A DNA stretch of 64,000 nt, from assembly GCF_965638725.1 (NCBI RefSeq), contig NC_134949.1:41072151-41136150 (forward strand), given 5' to 3'. Within the stretch, counting starts at the first letter, position 1, and every line of letters begins with the position of its first letter. The notes under the pieces were generated by a model, which saw only the letters and a list, made by a program, of their open reading frames with translations, searched no databases and was not told the DNA's origin. Origin of the DNA: Aptenodytes patagonicus (Eukaryota; Chordata; Aves; Sphenisciformes; Spheniscidae). Below are positions 59,018-64,000 of the stretch, piece by piece. The translations under genes and the position numbers were made by a program.

Positions 59018-61499
59018 ATGAAAAATAAAGACCTTATCCAGTCCCACTGACAATCAAAGAATAAGTAAGAAACAACACAGGGATGCAGACAGACAGAATA
59101 GACAAGGAAACAATGAGACAGTGTAGCGGTCAGCACCATCAGCGGTGGTTTTAGTTCATCAACCATCTACTTGATAGCAATTTTTGGGATTAATTTTCTA
59201 GCAAAAGGGAGGACAGGATTTAAAGAAGAATAATGAGACAGCTTGGTGTACTTCTATGGGAGTTTTTGCCCTGCAGGAAGATCAGCTTGAGGAAAAAGCC
59301 TGCCACACAACTTCTCACATGAAAATTTTACAAATAGTAGGCAGTCTGGCACCGAGTTGACCTGATGCAGAAGCTGGCCCTTTAGCAGTGAGTAGGAGGT
59401 AATCTTCCTCAAAATGAGGAAGGGCATTTTATGTTGGGCCCTAGAGAAGGGTGAGAGTTGGTAGATGGACAGGAGGAGCTAGATGAGAGGGTTAAAGGGA
59501 TATGGGCTAGACGAATGACCTTTGCAAAAGCATTCTGCACAAGTCTGAACAGATCAGAATTGTATCGGTCAGTGTCAGCAAACATAATGTTGCAAGAAGA
59601 AAATGCTTAGCTGTATGGATAGACAGGAAAAGCTATGCTTTGGAGCTGTCGTACAAGAAAAAGTCTGCAAGAGAGCTAGCTACCATATGAAAGAGAGAAT
59701 CCAGGGAGATATCTAAGACTAAGGCATCAATCAAGCTGTAGGCCTTGGAGACAGATGGGTATTGATACTGAAGAGAGAGATGAGTGCCAAGAGAGTCTGG
59801 AGGAGGATAAAACCATCTTGTCTGTTAGCTGCCTGCAGATGATAAAGATTTTAATTTGGGTCAGGATTAATGGCTGTAGTAGAAATAAACCAGTGAGTCA
59901 TGAGATAAATACATATTTATTAACACAATTACCTACAAAGAGAGGAACTCTGATTGAATATACTAATGATCAAGTGCAAGAGATAGAACTAGAAGATGGC
60001 AGTCATGCTAGCGAAGAGAGTAGACTTCAAGGAGTCCGTTGTAGATTGTGATATAGGCTAACGAAGCTGAGATGGGAATCTTAATTCTGAGCTTCTTCTA
60101 GGAAAAGAACTTTGAAAGAAACCTTGACAAAGTAGTTTCAATGGAGTGCTAGAATGAGAGTATGCAATGGAGATAAGCGAAGGAAATCCCCATTGTTCAC
60201 TGCAGACTTCAGGGAGCTGAGAGATGAAAAGGAAGTGGACAGAGGAATGGGATCACACAGGGGTGTGTACCTAACGTACGATTATATGGCAAGGAGAAAA
60301 AAAATAAAGGAAAGTGGTAAGAAAGGGAAAGGATGAGATTAAACACATGGGAGACCAAATGAGATGAAACCATCGTGGGTGTGGAAGATGGCAAATGACA
60401 ATTTCACCTCTCAAAGCAATTCATTTATGGTGATGTATTTTTAACGTGCAGCCTTCTTCCTTTTATTCACCTCAACACTCAGTTGTACTCTTACTAAATT
60501 CAAAGAAAGAGGCCAAAGCTATGACATCCATTTTTGCTACACCCATACAGCTTTCCAGACCTAGATATTACTACAAGGACTTGTGTTCTGACTGCAGTTT
60601 TATTTTCTCATCTTTATGCACATTTATATACAGAGTCACAACAGGCTCTCACAACTTTGAAGCAAATCAGTATGTCTTGAGACTAGCAAATCTGGTTTTC
60701 CATGGTAAAAAGTACAGTATGGGTGTTAATCTAGCCAAATGAGCTTTTAATTTGAGAAGTCAGAAAGCAAATTATGATGACATTTTTTGACAGAGACAAA
60801 AAAAGACTGAATTACCTTTGTTCCTTCAGAGTAGCAAATCACTTCCTGGTGAGCATCTCATTCACCTATTTCAAATAAACAATATTTGGGGGACATACTA
60901 TTTGCTCAAAATGTTTTATGATAAGGTGTTGGACTATACCAAATGTCTTAAAAACCATCTTTATTTATGGCTCTCAGCAGGATCAAATGTTGCAGACATT
61001 AAGTGAAAACTACTTTTTTTTTTTTATATTTAAGTAATACCATGCATTATATGCTTTTCCAGGTAAAGAAGACCAATCAAAACCTGTTGACGTCCACAGG
61101 AGAATTCTTTCAGACTTTATAAATCTGCACTGGTATGAATGCTGAATACTGGCTAACACCGATGAGATTGTAATTAAGGTTTGGCTTTATCCCGTGATGA
61201 ATATGAACGTGTTATGTGTTGAAAGCCATCATCTTGAAGGCGGTGTATTTTTCACTAAGAGTAACAATCTGGCCCATGGGTATTAGAGCAGCTTAACGGT
61301 GCCTATGGGCCAGTGTTTCATTGATATTTACATCGTGCAACCGCAGGAAGAGAATGGAAACAACTGGAGAGAACAGGGTGTGTGTTTTATATCAAATTTT
61401 CAACGGCCCTCAAATTGTAACTACAACTTCAGGTGGCTGAGAAAAAGCTTTACGGGTGAGGAAAAAATCCCCTCTCTCCTCCTTACTGCCATACTTGCA
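59018..61499. other. Intergenic upstream of TBC1D15
   Basis: 2.5 kb. 59180-60400 is purine-rich on the + strand and has a 98-codon frame (59755-60051) that I do not recognise. No repeat family named. Confidence 0.4.
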
Positions 61500-62144
61500 C
61501 CGTCCAGCTCTCATCGCTGCGGAGGCCGGCTGCCTTTCCGAGCCGGCGCGTCCCCGGCGCACGGGCAGGCGCGTCGGCTGTTCCGTGGTCCCCCCTGCCG
61601 GACGAACGTCTCACCGCCGCCCGGCCCTTCGCTGCCTCCTTACCCCCACAACTCGCTTTTAAACCTACGCGGGGGGATAACGGGCAAGCGCGGCGCCCAG
61701 CCAAGGGCGGGCCGGGGACGCGGGGCCTGCCCGCCCGGCCCCGGGGGGAAAGCCGCTTCCCCGCGGCTGGGCACCGGCCGGTCTCGCGGGGAGCTGCGTG
61801 CGGGGGATTCAAAACGAGCGAAAACACCAAGGAAAAAGAGCGCAGCCTTTAGGAAAAAAGAAATAAACCCGCCATTTTCCCCTCTTGCCTGTCGGCGCCC
61901 TGCGAGGAGAAGAGGCCGCCGATGCTCGCGGAGGCCACCGCGCGGCGGGGGCGGGGCTCTCCCGCCTCGCCCCGCCCCCCGTGGCCGGAGCCCCGCCCCC
62001 CAGCTGGGCCCGGCCGTTCCGCGCGTCGCCGTCGCGCCTTTCCCTGCCCGGGCGGGCGGCGGGGGTGTCTCCGCCCGAGTGCGCCTGCGCCGCCCACCCG
62101 GTCGCGGAGGGGCTGACGGGGGTTGTTGTGGAGCGGCGGGAAAG

Positions 62145-62150
62145 CACGTG
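62145..62150 (+). promoter_or_regulatory. TBC1D15: E-box CACGTG upstream of TBC1D15
   Basis: CACGTG in AAAGCACGTGAAG, 37 bp before the start codon. The 3' flank (CACGTGA) fits USF/TFE-type binding. Confidence 0.5.
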
Positions 62151-62159
62151 AAGAGCGCA

Positions 62160-62165
62160 ACGTCA
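62160..62165 (-). promoter_or_regulatory. TBC1D15: CRE/ATF half site
   Basis: ACGTCA on the + strand in GCAACGTCATCATAA (minus TGATGACGTT), ten bases after the E-box. Confidence 0.45.
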
Positions 62166-62186
62166 TCATAAACACTCGTAGGCAAC

Positions 62187-62210
62187 ATGGCGGCGCCTCC
62201 GAGCGGCAAG
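62187..62210 (+). CDS. TBC1D15: TBC1D15 first coding exon (partial gene)
   Basis: Eight codons, MAAPPSGK, then donor GTAACG at 62211. The family's N terminus is a short Ala-rich stretch ending SGK at the same splice position. TBC1D15 is a TBC-domain GTPase-activating protein for RAB7 that acts at lysosomes and, through FIS1, at mitochondria. The start has a strong context (AACATGG). The 185-codon frame that continues from this ATG reads through the donor into intron and is not real. Identification rests on the eight residues, promoter-type context, strand and synteny next to RAB21; the rest of the gene is outside the window. Confidence 0.85.
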
Positions 62211-64000
62211 GTAACGGGGGCGGGCCGGGCCCGGGTCGCGCGCGGGCGGCGATGGCTGCCGTCCTCCCCCCTCGGGGGCCCCGCTGTGTCCGGCGCTGGG
62301 GTCGCCCCGCCTGGCGGGAGCCGCGGGAAAGGGCGGCCTGGCCCCTGCGTGGCCGGGCGGGGGCCTTTCCTCCCCGCGGTGCGCGGGTGCGGGGTCTCCT
62401 CGTGGGACAGTGGGGCCCGGGCCCACCCCTGCGGACACGGGCCGTCCCGCCCTCGGGCGGGCCTGGCGGTGGCGGGAGGCCGTGGGCCCTCTGCGTCGCC
62501 CTGCGCGGGGCGCGGGAGGGGGTCGCGGCCGGCGGGTGGGACTTGGACCCTGCCCGGGGCGGGTGAGGCGGCACGTCGCAGCGCCTCCCGCCCGGCCCGG
62601 CCCGGCCCGGGCCGCGTCCCACGCCGCCCTAGCTCTCCTCCAGGCTGCGCGAAGAGCCGGCTCCGGTGTAGGAAGAGGCCGCTCTCCGCCGAAGGCGCGC
62701 AGCCCCGGGGCTGGGGGCTGGCCTCCGCAGAGAGGCTCTGAGGCTGAGCTGGAGGAGCGAGACTTGTCCCGTCTACGTGGCCGCGTGTCGCTGAGGTGCT
62801 CGTAGACGTTACTGGCCTTTCTCCTGGCCTGCGCGCTGGTAATGTGCGGGTACCTGCCCCGGGATGGATACGAAGCCTTGTCAGTCGGATAATTTGGTAA
62901 TGCGAAGATTTTGACATGCCGCCGATCCTTGCCGAGTGTTCTTGAATGAAACAGTAGAGCTTGACAAGGATTCAAATGTCTGTCCTGGTTTGAGGTCACA
63001 GAAGGGAAGGTATTGGCAACCATCTCTGCCTCCCTCCTCCCCCACCAACAGATCCGAGTTGGGTCCGTATGGTTTTATTGTAGAAGTATTTTTATTCCAT
63101 GACTCTGTCTTCTAAAAGTGTAACTTTGCAATGCTGGGCTCCTGAGCACGTGAATCTTTCATCTAGGATTTAAAGTCTCAGTGCAGTGTCTGACTCTGTG
63201 TAGCCAGGGTTAGAGCGTGGTAGTCTTCAATTTCACTTTTCCAGCATATGACAGCAAATGATTATTTCAGCTCATGCTGACCTCGGTGTAAGAGAACATT
63301 TGTAATTAGCCATGCCTGTGCTTCTCGGAGGGTGCTGAGGAGTGCACTTTGCTAGCAGGAAAATTCAGTAGAGATCTCGCATGTGCCAGTTTACCATATC
63401 CATTTCAACCAGAGCTGGTGGAGCAGGCAACGTGTTCAGCTGGAGTTGTTACAACTTAAAAATAAAGTTCTTTACTGCTGTTAGGTGCTGTAAATGTAAA
63501 GATACCCATACTGTCCTCCCAGCTGTTTCTAGCTATGCACATCTAGTTTTCATGTATACAAGAGAAAAGTTACTCTTGTGGTTTTGTCCATTTTAAGCTC
63601 AGTCCAGCAGTTTATTGGATGATGGTGAATATTTTAATTTTGCAGCTTTTTTTTCCCCCACATAGGTTTTTATCAGGATCTTCTTCAGGAAGTTTTTCCT
63701 GAAAGCAGCTATATTATCATAGTTTATATGAGAGGCTAAAACTATTGTGGATTAGTTGTTTGCAAATTTGCTATGTATTCGTTGTTCCTTTAAAAAAAAA
63801 GTCTGTTTGCTTGAGACTAAATCTCTTAAGTCGTTGCAAAACTCCGTTTCAGTTATTCCACGTCCACAATACTAATGCAACTTGTTAATGCAACTCCTAA
63901 TTCAGTAACATTCTTTGCCATGTCTCTCTCGATACAGAGAAAAAAATGACAGTTGTGTTTTCTCAGACTTCATGAAGTGGCTGGGCTGGTTTGAAGTTTC
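62211..64000 (+). other. TBC1D15: TBC1D15 intron 1 (to window end)
   Basis: CpG island remnant to about 62860, then AT-rich intron. No second TBC1D15 exon found before the right edge. Nothing else recognised. Confidence 0.65.

Larger units (their letters stand above)
61500..62860 (+). promoter_or_regulatory. TBC1D15: CpG island and promoter of TBC1D15
   Basis: About 1.4 kb, extremely GC- and CpG-rich, centred on the TBC1D15 first coding exon. Contains multiple GC boxes (CCCCGCCCCC-like), an E-box CACGTG at 62145 and a CRE half site at 62160; no TATA box. The very long open frames here on both strands (up to 425 codons) are GC artefacts that overlap one another. Confidence 0.85.

Noticed and set aside
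62187-62741. 185-codon frame starting at the TBC1D15 ATG
   Set aside because: Only the first eight codons are exon; the rest reads through the GTAACG donor into the CpG-island intron.
61640-62917. Minus-strand open frame of 425 codons as a gene divergent from TBC1D15
   Set aside because: Composition is that of a CpG island (Arg, Pro, Ala, Gly), several other long frames overlap it on both strands, and no family motif is present.
62988-63000. A fourth LTR starting TGTCCTGGTTT
   Set aside because: Only the first 11 bases match the LTR start; the following sequence diverges completely and there is no matching end or duplication.

Overview
The window is nuclear DNA from a bird. CR1 LINEs with the avian 3' tail (8-base ATTCTATG-type repeats) are the main dispersed repeat. 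Solo LTRs carry 5-bp target duplications, and genes are split by GT-AG introns with CpG-island promoters. The abundance of one LTR family whose ends read TGTCCTGG...CACAACA suggests a neoavian rather than a galliform bird; that is inference. Three host genes lie head to tail on the + strand in the vertebrate order TMEM19 - RAB21 - TBC1D15, as on human 12q21.

Layout. 1-1798: the 3' part of a CR1 LINE with an open reverse-transcriptase frame, inside a TMEM19 intron. 4467-11844: the last five coding exons of TMEM19 (292 residues plus stop; the first roughly 44 residues are not in the window), with a sense solo LTR in the first complete intron. 11845 to about 13455: TMEM19 3' UTR with two clusters of poly(A) signals. 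13456-35580: about 22 kb of intergenic DNA without a host gene. It holds two more solo LTRs of the same family (both minus strand), several minus-strand CR1 copies, and a second LTR family inserted into one of those CR1s. 35580-36960: RAB21 CpG island and promoter. 36544-45640: all seven RAB21 coding exons, reconstructing a 220-residue Rab GTPase with every nucleotide-binding motif and a CC-S-S-G prenylation tail. 45641 to about 48.9 kb: probable RAB21 3' UTR. About 48.9-61.5 kb: intergenic, with a decayed CR1. 61500-62860: TBC1D15 CpG island. 62187-62210: TBC1D15 first coding exon, only eight codons, with the rest of the gene beyond the right edge.

RAB21 (early-endosome and integrin-traffic Rab) and TBC1D15 (Rab GAP acting on RAB7) both serve endolysosomal traffic, but each has its own promoter and nothing here shows co-regulation. 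TMEM19 is a multi-pass DUF92/VTE6-family membrane protein of unknown animal function. I found no undescribed biological system. The most useful observations are the exact LTR insertion footprints, the nested LTR-in-CR1 event, the open CR1 frame, and the RAB21 leader, which has a G-rich triplet repeat and a two-codon start-stop uORF.
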